Positions 1-7,927 of a stretch of DNA of 64,000 nucleotides are shown here, one piece after another. Each line of letters opens with the position of its first letter. Position 1 is the stretch's first letter. Below the pieces are notes generated by a model. It was not told the DNA's origin. It did no database searches and worked only from the letters and a program-made list of their open reading frames with translations. Origin of the DNA: Gammaproteobacteria bacterium (GTDB lineage Bacteria > Pseudomonadota > Gammaproteobacteria > JAABTG01); assembly GCA_034522055.1 (NCBI GenBank), contig JAXHLS010000002.1:2995549-3059548 (forward strand). Reading direction: 5' to 3'. The translations under genes were made by a program, and so were the position numbers.

Positions 1-2
1 GC

Positions 3-59
3 CTGGTGGGCGTGGATCCGAGGGACAGGCGATCCTCGGGCGGGCCGCCGCCCGCCTGA
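3..59 (+). CDS. possible C-terminal tail of a truncated upstream gene
   Basis: One frame is open from the window edge to a TGA at 57-59 and gives a short, basic and proline-rich tail. Only 18 residues are visible, too few to assign a family. It could be chance. It would explain why no start codon or promoter is visible here. The inverted repeat at 93-112 follows it closely. Confidence 0.2.
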   Translation: MVGVDPRDRRSSGGPPPA

Positions 60-83
60 GCCCCACGAATTCTGCTGACGAGC

Positions 84-112
84 AAAAAAAAAGACCCCGC
101 GGGCGCGGGGTC
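84..112 (-). terminator. Rho-independent terminator, minus-strand polarity
   Basis: The arms GACCCCGC (93-100) and GCGGGGTC (105-112) form a perfect 8-bp GC stem with a 4-nt loop. A run of A at 84-92 becomes a T tract on the minus strand. It lies 17 bases after the stop of the 32-residue minus-strand reading frame at 129-227. Confidence 0.7.
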
Positions 113-128
113 ATTCTTAGGAGGATAC

Positions 129-227
129 TTATTGCACGTTGGAAGCGCCTGCATCATCTCCCAACGGCCGCAAGAGTAAAATGACCCAGGTCAAAAACCA
201 TCCGCCGCCAGAGGTCTTTCCCACCAT
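129..227 (-). CDS. possible 32-residue membrane peptide
   Basis: An ATG at 227 opens a 32-codon frame ending in TAA at 129. It has an aromatic/aliphatic stretch (WFLTWVILLL) and then an acidic tail. Codon use, with some AT-rich codons, is less GC-biased than in the neighbouring genes. A strong minus-strand terminator follows at once, which suggests a real minus-strand transcript. I see no convincing ribosome binding site and recognise no family. It is divergent from the ABC transporter operon that starts at 249. Existence is plausible but unproven, and its function is unknown. Confidence 0.3.
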   Translation of the reverse strand: MVGKTSGGGWFLTWVILLLRPLGDDAGASNVQ

Positions 228-248
228 CGTGGCAAGCACCGTGGCCCC

Positions 249-1004
249 GTGATGCTGGAACTCCGCGCCCTGTCCAAGAGCTATGACGGTACCGTGGCGG
301 TGGCGCCCCTGGATCTCGCCTGCCTGCCGGGGGAGACCACGGTGCTCATCGGCCCCAGCGGCTGCGGCAAGTCCACCTTGCTGCGCCTCATCACCGGGCT
401 GGTGGCGCCGGATGCGGGCCAGGTGGTGGTGGCGGGGCAGGTGCTCGGCCCCGACAACGTGCGGGCGCTGCGCCATCGCATGGGCTACGTGATCCAGGAG
501 GGCGGGTTGTTCCCCCACCTCACGGCCGGCGCCAACGTCGGCCTGCTGGTGCGTCACCTGGGCTGGCCGGAGACACGCATCGCCGGGCGTCTGGCAGAAC
601 TCGCCCGGCTGGTGCATGTGGCTCCAGAGTTGCTCATGCGCTATCCGGCGGAGCTATCCGGCGGCCAGCGCCAGCGGGTGGGTCTGATGCGCGCCCTCAT
701 GCCCGATCCGGAGCTGCTGCTGCTGGACGAGCCCCTGGGGGCCCTGGACCCCATGATCCGCAGCCGCCTCCAGGAGGATCTGCGGCACATCTTCCGGCGC
801 CTCGGCAAGACCGTGGTGCTGGTGACCCACGACATCGCCGAGGCCGCCTTCTTCGCCTCTTCCATCATCCTCATGCGTGCCGGCCACGTGGTGCAGCGGG
901 GCACCCTCGAGGACCTGGTGCGGCGCCCCGCCGAGGCCTTCGTCACCGAGTTCATCACCGCCCAGCGCCGGCCCCTGGAGGCCCTCATGGCGGCCACCCC
1001 GTGA
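249..1004 (+). CDS. ABC transporter ATP-binding subunit, QAT (OpuC/OsmV-like) family
   Basis: This is the energising ATPase of an osmoprotectant-type importer on the cytoplasmic face of the membrane. Counting from the ATG at 252, Walker A (GPSGCGKST) is near residues 35-43, the signature LSGGQ near 135-139, Walker B (LLLLDEP) near 155-161 and the switch His in VTHD near 193. The length of about 250 residues is short for ProV/OpuCA because the C-terminal CBS pair is missing. Start is GTG 249 or ATG 252; neither has a clear ribosome binding site. The stop overlaps the start of the next gene (GTGA at 1001-1004), so the two subunits are translationally coupled. The substrate (betaine, choline or ergothioneine) cannot be told from sequence alone. 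Confidence 0.85.
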   Translation: MMLELRALSKSYDGTVAVAPLDLACLPGETTVLIGPSGCGKSTLLRLITGLVAPDAGQVVVAGQVLGPDNVRALRHRMGYVIQEGGLFPHLTAGANVGLLVRHLGWPETRIAGRLAELARLVHVAPELLMRYPAELSGGQRQRVGLMRALMPDPELLLLDEPLGALDPMIRSRLQEDLRHIFRRLGKTVVLVTHDIAEAAFFASSIILMRAGHVVQRGTLEDLVRRPAEAFVTEFITAQRRPLEALMAATP

Positions 1005-2515
1005 GGGCCCCCGCGGGGCCGCTGCTGGCCCTGAGCCTGGCCCTCGGCTGGGTCACAGGCTGGGCTGCCCCGGCACCGGCCCACGAGCTGGTGGTGGGTT
1101 CCAAGAAGTTCACGGAATCGGTGATCCTGGGTGAGATCCTGCGGCTTGCCATAGAGGCCGCAGGCTGGCCGGCCCGCCATCGCGCCGAGTTGGGGGGTAG
1201 CCCGGTGTTGTGGAGTGCCCTGGTGACGGGGGATATCCATCTCTATCCGGAATATACCGGCACCCTGATGGAGGAGCTGCTGGCGCGGGAGAACGTGATG
1301 GAGGGGCCGACTTTGGAACGGGCCCTGGCGGCCCGTGGCCTCGCCATGCTCGCACCCCTCGGTTTCAACAACACCTATGCCGTCGGCGTCACCGCGGTAC
1401 GGGCCCGGGAACTCGGCCTGGGGACGGTGTCGGACCTCCTCCGTCATCCCGGCCTGCGTCTCGGTTTCTCCCACGAGTTCATGGACCGCGAGGACGGCTG
1501 GCCGGGCCTCAAGGCCCGCTATGGCCTGCCCCAGGAGCGGGTCACGGGGCTGGACCACGACCTCGCCTACCGTGCCCTGGCCGCCGGGCGCATCGATGTC
1601 ACGGATCTCTACACCACCGACGCGGAGATCGACGACTACGATCTGCGCCCCCTCGAGGACGACCGGGGCTATTTCCGCGACTACCGGGCGGTCGTGCTCT
1701 ACCGCCGGGAACTGGCCCACCAAGCACCGGAGGTATTGGCCATCCTCGGCCGCCTGGCGGGCACTATCGACGAGGCGACCATGATCGCCATGAACGCCGC
1801 GGTGAAGCTGGAGGGCCGCAGCGAAGGCGCGGTGGCCCAGGAATTCATGGCCCGGACCCTGGGGGTGGGCGGGCGCCACGAGGCGCCTTCCGTGGCGGCG
1901 GAAGTGGGACGGCGCACCCTGGAGCATCTGTACCTGGTGGCCCTGTCCCTGTCGGCGGCCATCGCCGTGGGGCTGCCGCTGGGCATCGCCGCCGCCTACC
2001 GGCCCCGCCTCGGCTACGCCATCCTCGCCGTCGTGGGGGTGGTGCAGACCATCCCCTCCCTGGCCCTGTTCGTGTTCATGATCCCGCTGCTCGGCATCGG
2101 CGCGGCACCGGCGGTGGTGGCCCTGTTCCTCTACAGCCTGCTGCCCATCGTGCGCAACACCCATGCCGGCCTCATGGGGATCCCGGCGGCCCTGCGGGAG
2201 TCGGCCCTGGCACTGGGCCTCGCCGGTCCGGTGCGATTGTTCAGGATCGAGCTGCCCCTGGCCTCTCGCGCCATCCTCGCCGGCATCAAGACCGCGGCCG
2301 TCATCAACGTGGGCACCGCCACCCTGGCGGCCCTCATCGGCGCCGGGGGCTACGGCCAGCCTATTCTCACGGGGATCCGGCTGGACGACACCGCCGTCAT
2401 ACTCCAGGGGGCGGTGCCGGCGGCCCTGCTGGCGCTGGCGGTGCAGGGCCTGTTCGGCCTGCTGGAGCGCCGGCTGGTTCCCCGGGGTATGCGCCTGGCC
2501 GGGGGAGGCCTGTAG
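1001..2515 (+). CDS. fused substrate-binding protein and permease of a QAT-family ABC importer
   Basis: This 504-residue protein pairs with the ATPase upstream, whose stop it overlaps. It starts with a signal peptide (residues 1 to about 28). An OpuAC-type binding domain follows (about 29-290), with the family's VGSKKFTES start and the YPEYTG motif. The second half is a permease of several helices (about 305-490), with the cytoplasmic EAA-like loop near the segment ESALALGL. In many fused members of this family (for example EgtU) the permease comes first and the binding domain last, so the order is reversed here. By family the substrate should be a quaternary amine or betaine, possibly ergothioneine; that part is inference. 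Confidence 0.85.
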   Translation: MRAPAGPLLALSLALGWVTGWAAPAPAHELVVGSKKFTESVILGEILRLAIEAAGWPARHRAELGGSPVLWSALVTGDIHLYPEYTGTLMEELLARENVMEGPTLERALAARGLAMLAPLGFNNTYAVGVTAVRARELGLGTVSDLLRHPGLRLGFSHEFMDREDGWPGLKARYGLPQERVTGLDHDLAYRALAAGRIDVTDLYTTDAEIDDYDLRPLEDDRGYFRDYRAVVLYRRELAHQAPEVLAILGRLAGTIDEATMIAMNAAVKLEGRSEGAVAQEFMARTLGVGGRHEAPSVAAEVGRRTLEHLYLVALSLSAAIAVGLPLGIAAAYRPRLGYAILAVVGVVQTIPSLALFVFMIPLLGIGAAPAVVALFLYSLLPIVRNTHAGLMGIPAALRESALALGLAGPVRLFRIELPLASRAILAGIKTAAVINVGTATLAALIGAGGYGQPILTGIRLDDTAVILQGAVPAALLALAVQGLFGLLERRLVPRGMRLAGGGL

Positions 2516-2862
2516 GTCGGTTGCTCTTGGCAACTCACAACCCGGGGCCGGGACGGAGCGAAAACGTCGGCTGCCGGGAGCAGCCGACCTACAAAAAGCG
2601 TAACCGCGAAAGACGCGAAATGACGCGAAAAGGGAGAAGGTCAGGGAGGAGTGGCAGTTCGAAAGGCGCAGCGGATTCAGCGTTTCGGCGTCAGCAGAGC
2701 GGACGCACGGGCGGTAATCTTTTCCCCTTTCCCATTTCCCCTTTCCCATTTCCTCTGGGGAGAAGGGCAGAGGCGTAGGTCGGCTGCTCTTGGCAGCCGA
2801 CGGAAACTCGGCGCTTTGCGGGCGCGCATGTCGGTTGCCGAAAGCAACCGACCTACAGACTG
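2512..2862 (-). repeat. composite dispersed repeat, copy A (reverse orientation)
   Basis: This gene-free stretch holds several repeat modules. Palindromes of the GTAGGTCGG / CCGACCTAC type occur near 2511-2536, 2566-2594, 2777-2802 and 2828-2860. A module reading ACCGCGAAAGACGCGAAA lies near 2602-2619, an A-T/G block of GGGAAAT type (as TTTCCC) near 2720-2757, and a conserved linker between them. The same modules in the same relative order occur, reversed, at 13609-14135 and 29817-31316. Base 2606/2607 is the uninterrupted version of the group II intron insertion point described at 30296. Confidence 0.8.
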
Positions 2863-2882
2863 CTTGACAGGAAACGGAGTAT

Positions 2883-3161
2883 CTACGAGCGGTCGTGGCG
2901 CCGCCGCTTGGGGTGTCGCGGTGCGCCGAAGACCCACACGGTGACGAGGATCATGGGCAGGATCCCCACGGGCCACAGGCCCTGGGACAGGAAGGCTAAG
3001 GGGACGCCCCACAGGGCCAGCAGCCAGTAACGCATGGGCCCATGATGAACCGCCATCCGGCCGCCGGGAAGGGGGGCGATGATGTGGCACGGATACCCGC
3101 GGCCCTCAAGCCCGCCCCGTTCCCGGCCGAATACGTAAAAGGCATGTGAGGAGTGGTTCAT
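2883..3161 (-). CDS. small hypothetical membrane protein
   Basis: This 92-codon frame ends in TAG at 2883 and may start at an internal ATG near 3055 (MAVHHGPMRYW). The distal part has two hydrophobic segments and a strongly basic tail (HPKRRRHDRS), typical of a small inner-membrane protein with its C terminus in the cytoplasm. It is divergent from the GGDEF-EAL gene, whose start it touches if the long form is used. I recognise no family. Confidence 0.4.
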   Translation of the reverse strand: MNHSSHAFYVFGRERGGLEGRGYPCHIIAPLPGGRMAVHHGPMRYWLLALWGVPLAFLSQGLWPVGILPMILVTVWVFGAPRHPKRRRHDRS

Positions 3162-4656
3162 GGAGCAGACAATCCAGGAGGAAACCCGTTTCCACGTCGC
3201 GCCGCCCCGGCGCCGGGGCCTCCAGGTGCGACGTATCTATCTGGCGACGGTGTTCCTGATGACCGGGGCCTTCCTGCTGTTCGCCATCAGTTCCTGGATC
3301 GAGACCCGGCGCACTGCCTCCAACGAGCTCGAGCACGCGAGCCGCATGCTGCATGATGCCACCACCGTGGTGCTGGCCCACCAGGAGTCCATGCTGCGGG
3401 TGCTGGGCCGGCGCCTGGAGGACCGGCTGCGCCAGGAGATCGCCCGCGTGGGCCGTTCGGGGCGTAGCCTGGCGGTGATGTACGTGGATCTGGACCAGTT
3501 CAAGCGCGTCAACGACAGCTTCGGCCACACCGTGGGGGACGGCTTGTTGCTGGCCGCGGCCCACCGCCTCAATGCCTGTCTGCGGGAGGGGGACACGGTG
3601 GGGCGGCTGGGGGGTGACGAGTTCCTGCTGCTGTTTCCCGATCTCCACTCGGCGGCGGATGCCCAGCCCCTGGCGGACCGGGTCCTGGAGGCCTTCGATG
3701 GCCGTTTCCTCGTGGAGGGCCGGGAACTCTTCTCCACCGCCAGCATCGGCGTGGCCCTGTGTCCCGATGATGGCACGGACAGTGGGACCCTGCTGCAGAA
3801 CGCCGACACGGCGCTGTATCGGGCGAAGGACGCCGGGCGCCACGGCGTGTGTTTCTTCAGGCAGGAATACAGCCGCGCCGCCACCCGCCGGGTGGTGGTG
3901 GAGAACGCCCTGCACCTGGCTCTGGAGCGGGATGAGCTGCGGGTGGTTTATCAGCCCAAATGCGATGCCCGCAGCCGGCGCTGGATGGGGGCCGAGGCCC
4001 TGCTGCGCTGGCACAGCGCCACCCTCGGCGAGGTGTCCCCCGGCGAGTTCATCCCAGTGGCCGAGGACACCGGACTCATCGCGGCCCTGGGCCAGTTCGT
4101 GCTCGTGCGGGCCGTGGAGGATCTGGTGCGCATCCAGGCCGTCGCACCGGACTTCACCATGGCCGTCAATGTCTCCGTGCGCCAGTTCGACAGCCCCAAC
4201 CTGGTGACCGGGGTGGTCGATCTGCTGGAGCAATTCGGCATAGCGCCGGCCATGCTGGAACTGGAGGTCACGGAGAGCATCATGGCCGCCACCATTCCAC
4301 AACTGGATCTGCTGCGGGAGGCCGGGCTGCGGCTGGCCATCGACGATTTCGGCACCGGCTTCTCCAGCCTGAGCTATCTCAAGCGCCTGCCGGTGACCAC
4401 CCTCAAGCTGGACCGGGAGTTCGTGCGCGACCTGGAGACGGATCCGGCGGACAAGGCGCTGTTGAAGGCCATGATCAAACTGGCCCAGGAACTGGACCTG
4501 GAGACCGTTGCGGAGGGCGTGGAGACGGAAGGCCAGGCGGCGTTCCTGCAGCAGCAGCGGGTATCCCAGTTGCAGGGCTACCTGCTGGCCCGGCCCATGC
4601 CCGTGGACGAGCTGCTGGTGCGCCTTCAGGAACCGGGCCGGCGCAGCAGCCGGTAG
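3160..4656 (+). CDS. GGDEF-EAL cyclic-di-GMP protein with missing sensor region
   Basis: This 498-residue protein would make and/or break down cyclic di-GMP. GGDEF is intact at residues 151-155 and an inhibitory RxxD site (REGD) stands five residues before it at 142-145. The EAL motif is at 279-281. Downstream catalytic landmarks of the EAL domain (NVSVRQF, EVTES, IDDFGTG, LKLD, AEGVE and QGYLLARP) are all present, so phosphodiesterase activity looks intact. There is one membrane helix (about 27-45) preceded by a basic stretch. The start of the GGDEF domain, where the T-G-L-P-N-R element normally sits, is absent, and the short periplasmic part runs straight into the middle of the domain. An in-frame deletion that removed the sensor, the second helix and the start of GGDEF is the simplest reading. 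Confidence 0.9.
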   Translation: MEQTIQEETRFHVAPPRRRGLQVRRIYLATVFLMTGAFLLFAISSWIETRRTASNELEHASRMLHDATTVVLAHQESMLRVLGRRLEDRLRQEIARVGRSGRSLAVMYVDLDQFKRVNDSFGHTVGDGLLLAAAHRLNACLREGDTVGRLGGDEFLLLFPDLHSAADAQPLADRVLEAFDGRFLVEGRELFSTASIGVALCPDDGTDSGTLLQNADTALYRAKDAGRHGVCFFRQEYSRAATRRVVVENALHLALERDELRVVYQPKCDARSRRWMGAEALLRWHSATLGEVSPGEFIPVAEDTGLIAALGQFVLVRAVEDLVRIQAVAPDFTMAVNVSVRQFDSPNLVTGVVDLLEQFGIAPAMLELEVTESIMAATIPQLDLLREAGLRLAIDDFGTGFSSLSYLKRLPVTTLKLDREFVRDLETDPADKALLKAMIKLAQELDLETVAEGVETEGQAAFLQQQRVSQLQGYLLARPMPVDELLVRLQEPGRRSSR

Positions 4657-4838
4657 CTGCCGGTGAGCCGGGCGGGGCCCGTCTGCGGCCCTGGTCGTAA
4701 AAGGACCCCGATGCGGTGGGATAAGGAGGAAACACTTGGCCGCACCGGGGCCAAACAGGTGTCCCCGCAATGGACCCTGCGCGCACGGTTTTGCTTTCCC
4801 ATGCCGTACAATGCGCCGCTCCGATGAAGGTCCCCGAC

Positions 4839-5720
4839 ATGCCGCTGCTGTTGACCGCCCGCAACCTGGTGAAGGTGTTTCCCGGCACCCGGGCGGTGGA
4901 CGACGTGAGCTTCGAGGTGGAGCAGGGTACCTGTTTCGGGCTCCTCGGTCCCAACGGCGCCGGCAAGACCACCACCCTGGAGATGCTGGAGGCCATTCAG
5001 GTCTGCACGGCGGGGGAGATACGTTATAAGGGGCGGCCCCTGGATGCCCGCTATCGTGAGGAGGTGGGGATCCAGTTCCAGGCCACGGCCCTGCAGGACT
5101 TCCAGAGCGTGAGCGAGTCCCTGACCCTGTTCTCGCGGCTCTATGCCCGCCGCGCCGATCGGGATGAACTGGTGCGGATGTGCAATCTCGGGGATATTCT
5201 CCATCAGGACACCCGCACCCTGTCCGGCGGCCAGCGCCAGCGCCTGCTTCTGGCCATCGCCCTGGTGAACGATCCGGAGTTGGTGTTCCTGGACGAGCCC
5301 ACCACCGGTCTGGACCCTCAATCGCGGCGCAACTTCTGGGGTCTCATCGAGTCGGTGCTGGCTCGCGGCAAGACCGTGGTGCTCACCACCCACTACATGG
5401 AGGAGGCCGAGCGTCTGTGCGACGTGGTGGCCATCATCGACCACGGCCGGGTCATCGCCCACGGGCGCCCGCGGGAACTCATCCGCGAGCACTTCCCCGA
5501 CGTGGTGGTGCGCCTGCCCGCCGCCCACTGGCCGGCGGAGCAGCCCCTGCCGCCAGGCGGCGCGGTCCACGACGGCGAGGTGGAGCTGTTCACCGACGAC
5601 GTGGCGCCCCTGCTGGACCTGCTGCGGCGCGCCGGGGCGGACCTCACGGAGATGCGGGTGGAGACGCCCAACCTCGAGGACCTGTTCCTCAAGCTCACCG
5701 GCCATGCCCTGAGGGCCTAG
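4839..5720 (+). CDS. ABC-2 type exporter, ATP-binding subunit
   Basis: The ATPase of a two-component ABC-2 exporter. Walker A is GPNGAGKTT, the signature is LSGGQRQR, Walker B is LVFLDEPTTGLDP and the switch His lies in TTHYMEEAE. A C-terminal extension of about 80 residues is typical of DrrA/NodI-like ATPases. I prefer the ATG at 4839 because AAGGT lies upstream and the ABC fold begins soon after it; an in-frame ATG at 4770 would add 23 residues without homology. The permease gene follows after four bases. The substrate is unknown: drugs, lipids and polysaccharides are all exported by relatives. Confidence 0.88.
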   Translation: MPLLLTARNLVKVFPGTRAVDDVSFEVEQGTCFGLLGPNGAGKTTTLEMLEAIQVCTAGEIRYKGRPLDARYREEVGIQFQATALQDFQSVSESLTLFSRLYARRADRDELVRMCNLGDILHQDTRTLSGGQRQRLLLAIALVNDPELVFLDEPTTGLDPQSRRNFWGLIESVLARGKTVVLTTHYMEEAERLCDVVAIIDHGRVIAHGRPRELIREHFPDVVVRLPAAHWPAEQPLPPGGAVHDGEVELFTDDVAPLLDLLRRAGADLTEMRVETPNLEDLFLKLTGHALRA

Positions 5721-5724
5721 CTTC

Positions 5725-6744
5725 ATGTGGCAACGAATCGCCGCCATCCTGGTGGCCCGTAACCGCGAGTTCTACCGCGACCGCGCCGGGTTGGCCTGGA
5801 ACGTGTTGATGCCCCTGCTCATCCTGGTGGCCTTCGCCTTCCTGTTCCAGGGCGAGCCCGAGGACGTGCTGGAGGTGGGGGTGGTGACGGGCGATGAGGC
5901 CATGGAGGCCGTGGACTCGCCCTTCCTGGAGCTGGAGCACATCGCCTTTACGCCCTTCGCGGACGTGGCGGTGGGCATGGTGAAGGTGGAACGCCACCAG
6001 ATTGACCTGTTGGTGGACCTGCGGGGTGCGCCCGTCTACTGGATCAACGCCAACGCCCCCCGTGGCCACGTGGCCGAGCGCCTGCTGCTGGGGGCCTACG
6101 GTACGCCGGGCACGGAACCCCGCCGCGAGACGGTGACGGGGCGGGCCCTGCGCTACGTGGACTGGGTGCTGCCGGGGATCCTGGGGGTCAACATCATGTT
6201 CAGCAGCCTGTGGGGGGTGGGCTGGGTCATCGTGCGCTACCGCAAGAACGGCGTGCTGCGGCGCCTCAAGGCCACACCCCTCACCGCCTTCGAGTTCCTC
6301 GCCGCCCAGGTGCTGTCTCGCCTCGGCGTGGTGATGGTGGCCACGGTGGTGGTATATGCCGGGGCCCACCTGCTGCTGGACTTCGTCATGCGCGGGGCCT
6401 TCCTCACCTTGCTGCTGGTGTATGCCGCCGGCGCCCTGTCCCTCATCAGCCTGGGGTTGGTGGTGGCCGCGCGGCTGCGTTCCGAGGAGCTGGCGGACGG
6501 GGTGCTGAACCTCCTCTCCTGGCCCATGATGCTGATGTCCGGGGTGTGGTTCTCCATGGAGAGTGCCAGCGCCCCCGCCCGCTTGTTGGCGGAACTCCTG
6601 CCCCTCACCCACGTGGTCAACGCCACCCGCGGCGTGATGGTGGAGGGCCACGGCCTGGCGGAGGTGGCGCCGGGCATCGCCGTCCTGCTGGCCATGTCCA
6701 CCGTGTTTATGATCGTGGCTGCCCGCGCGTTCTGCTGGGAATAG
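5725..6744 (+). CDS. ABC-2 type exporter, permease subunit
   Basis: This 339-residue membrane protein has one N-terminal helix, a soluble domain of about 120 residues and then five to six helices, the ABC2_membrane_3 layout. The terminal ABC-2 signature region is recognisable in ELLPLTHVVNATRGV. It starts four bases after the ATPase stop, so the two form one operon and very likely one exporter. Nothing nearby identifies the substrate. Confidence 0.87.
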   Translation: MWQRIAAILVARNREFYRDRAGLAWNVLMPLLILVAFAFLFQGEPEDVLEVGVVTGDEAMEAVDSPFLELEHIAFTPFADVAVGMVKVERHQIDLLVDLRGAPVYWINANAPRGHVAERLLLGAYGTPGTEPRRETVTGRALRYVDWVLPGILGVNIMFSSLWGVGWVIVRYRKNGVLRRLKATPLTAFEFLAAQVLSRLGVVMVATVVVYAGAHLLLDFVMRGAFLTLLLVYAAGALSLISLGLVVAARLRSEELADGVLNLLSWPMMLMSGVWFSMESASAPARLLAELLPLTHVVNATRGVMVEGHGLAEVAPGIAVLLAMSTVFMIVAARAFCWE

Positions 6745-6833
6745 CCGTTCCGCCATGCCCTGGCTCAAGGTGTCGGAGCCTGGCCCGCGCTATCCTGTCC
6801 CCCGTGATCACCGAGCATTCAAGGAGGCGAACC

Positions 6834-7499
6834 ATGCATGATGTAAACGGAGAAAAGACCACCTCAGCCGTGGCGAAGCTGAATCAGCAACTGCCCCTCA
6901 CGGCGCGCCAGCGGCGACTCCCAGAGCCCCTGGCAGCGGCCCACCGCGCCATGCTGAGGTCGCTGGCGGAGCGGGGACGGCCCCTCGATGCTGAGGAACT
7001 GGCCGCCCTGGTGGGTACGCGGGACACCGCCGGCGCCCTGGAACGCCTGGGCAAAGACGACCTCGTGGTGTTGAACAGTGACGGTACGGCCGTGGGCGCT
7101 TACCCCATGACCATAGAGGACACCCCCCACCGCCTGCGAGTGAACGGCCGGCCGGTGCATGCCATGTGCGCCCTGGACGCGGTGTCCGTGGGCCCTATGT
7201 TCGATGCGGAGGTGGCCATCGAATCGCGCTGCGCGGTGACGGGGGAGCCCATCCGCATCCGCCAGCGAGGTGCGCAGATCCTGGCCGCCGAGCCCTCCGA
7301 CGACGTGCGAGTGGGGGTGCGCTGGCAGCAGCCGGAGGGCCATGCCGCCCACAGCATGTGCATGGAGATGGTGTTCCTGAAGGACGGCGAGACCGCCCGC
7401 CGCTGGCTGGCGACGGGCGAGGGTGAAGACAAGAGCCAGTACACCCTCGACGACGCCGTGGCCTTCGGTGCCGGCTTCTTCCTGCCCCTGGTGGAGTAG
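6834..7499 (+). CDS. merB: organomercurial lyase (alkylmercury lyase) MerB
   Basis: MerB protonolyses the carbon-mercury bond of organomercurials in the cytoplasm and releases Hg(II). The 221-residue length is normal. The catalytic set is complete: Cys112 and Asp115 (in HAMCALDA), Cys133 and Cys176 (in SMCMEMVF). Their spacings match Cys96, Asp99, Cys117 and Cys159 of the plasmid R831b enzyme. The motif GAYPMT before the active site is also present. An ideal ribosome binding site, AAGGAGG, lies 7 bases before the ATG. No merR, merT, merP or merA is nearby, so Hg(II) would have to be dealt with elsewhere. The flanking genes (ABC exporter, coiled-coil proteins) do not form an obvious mercury operon. 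Confidence 0.88.
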   Translation: MHDVNGEKTTSAVAKLNQQLPLTARQRRLPEPLAAAHRAMLRSLAERGRPLDAEELAALVGTRDTAGALERLGKDDLVVLNSDGTAVGAYPMTIEDTPHRLRVNGRPVHAMCALDAVSVGPMFDAEVAIESRCAVTGEPIRIRQRGAQILAAEPSDDVRVGVRWQQPEGHAAHSMCMEMVFLKDGETARRWLATGEGEDKSQYTLDDAVAFGAGFFLPLVE

Positions 7500-7628
7500 C
7501 ATTGCGCAACCGGAAGGGGGGCATTCCGCGCGCATTAACAAAGGATGATCGGCAACAGAGGGCAACTGGCTATGATATGCGCAGTGTGGCCGATCGCCGC
7601 CGCACCCAACTCACCAGGAGATCATCGA

Positions 7629-7916
7629 ATGTCTGAAAGGGAAGAGTATATCGCGAAGGCACGGGCCCGTCTCGACCAGTGGAACGCCGAGATCGACAAG
7701 CTAAAGGCCAAGGCCGACGAGGCCGAGGCCGAGGCCAGGATCCAGTACCAAAAGCAGATTGAGGAATTGCGTACGCAGCGCGACGAGGCCGAGCGGAGGA
7801 TGAAAGAAATGCAGGAGGCCGGCGACGCGGCATGGGACGACATGAAGTCCGGCTTCGATCAGGCCTGGGACAGCATGTCGAAGGCCTTCGACGATGCCAT
7901 GAACCGGTTCAAGTGA
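7629..7916 (+). CDS. small cytoplasmic coiled-coil protein
   Basis: This 95-residue protein is almost entirely charged amphipathic helix, rich in E, K, A and R, with no signal peptide. AGGAG precedes the ATG at 7629. The last third carries the motif AWDDMKSGFDQAWDSMSKAF. The next gene carries a clearly related motif, so the two are tandem paralogs, one cytoplasmic and one exported. Proteins of this kind are often annotated only as coiled-coil or apolipoprotein-like. I can assign no function. Confidence 0.75.
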   Translation: MSEREEYIAKARARLDQWNAEIDKLKAKADEAEAEARIQYQKQIEELRTQRDEAERRMKEMQEAGDAAWDDMKSGFDQAWDSMSKAFDDAMNRFK

Positions 7917-7927
7917 TGGGGGTGCAT

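Noticed and set aside
641-2749. 702-residue open frame on the minus strand opposite the ABC transporter genes
   Set aside because: It is the GC-rich shadow of two intact, recognisable genes and has low-complexity, Gln/Gly/His-rich composition with no family signal.
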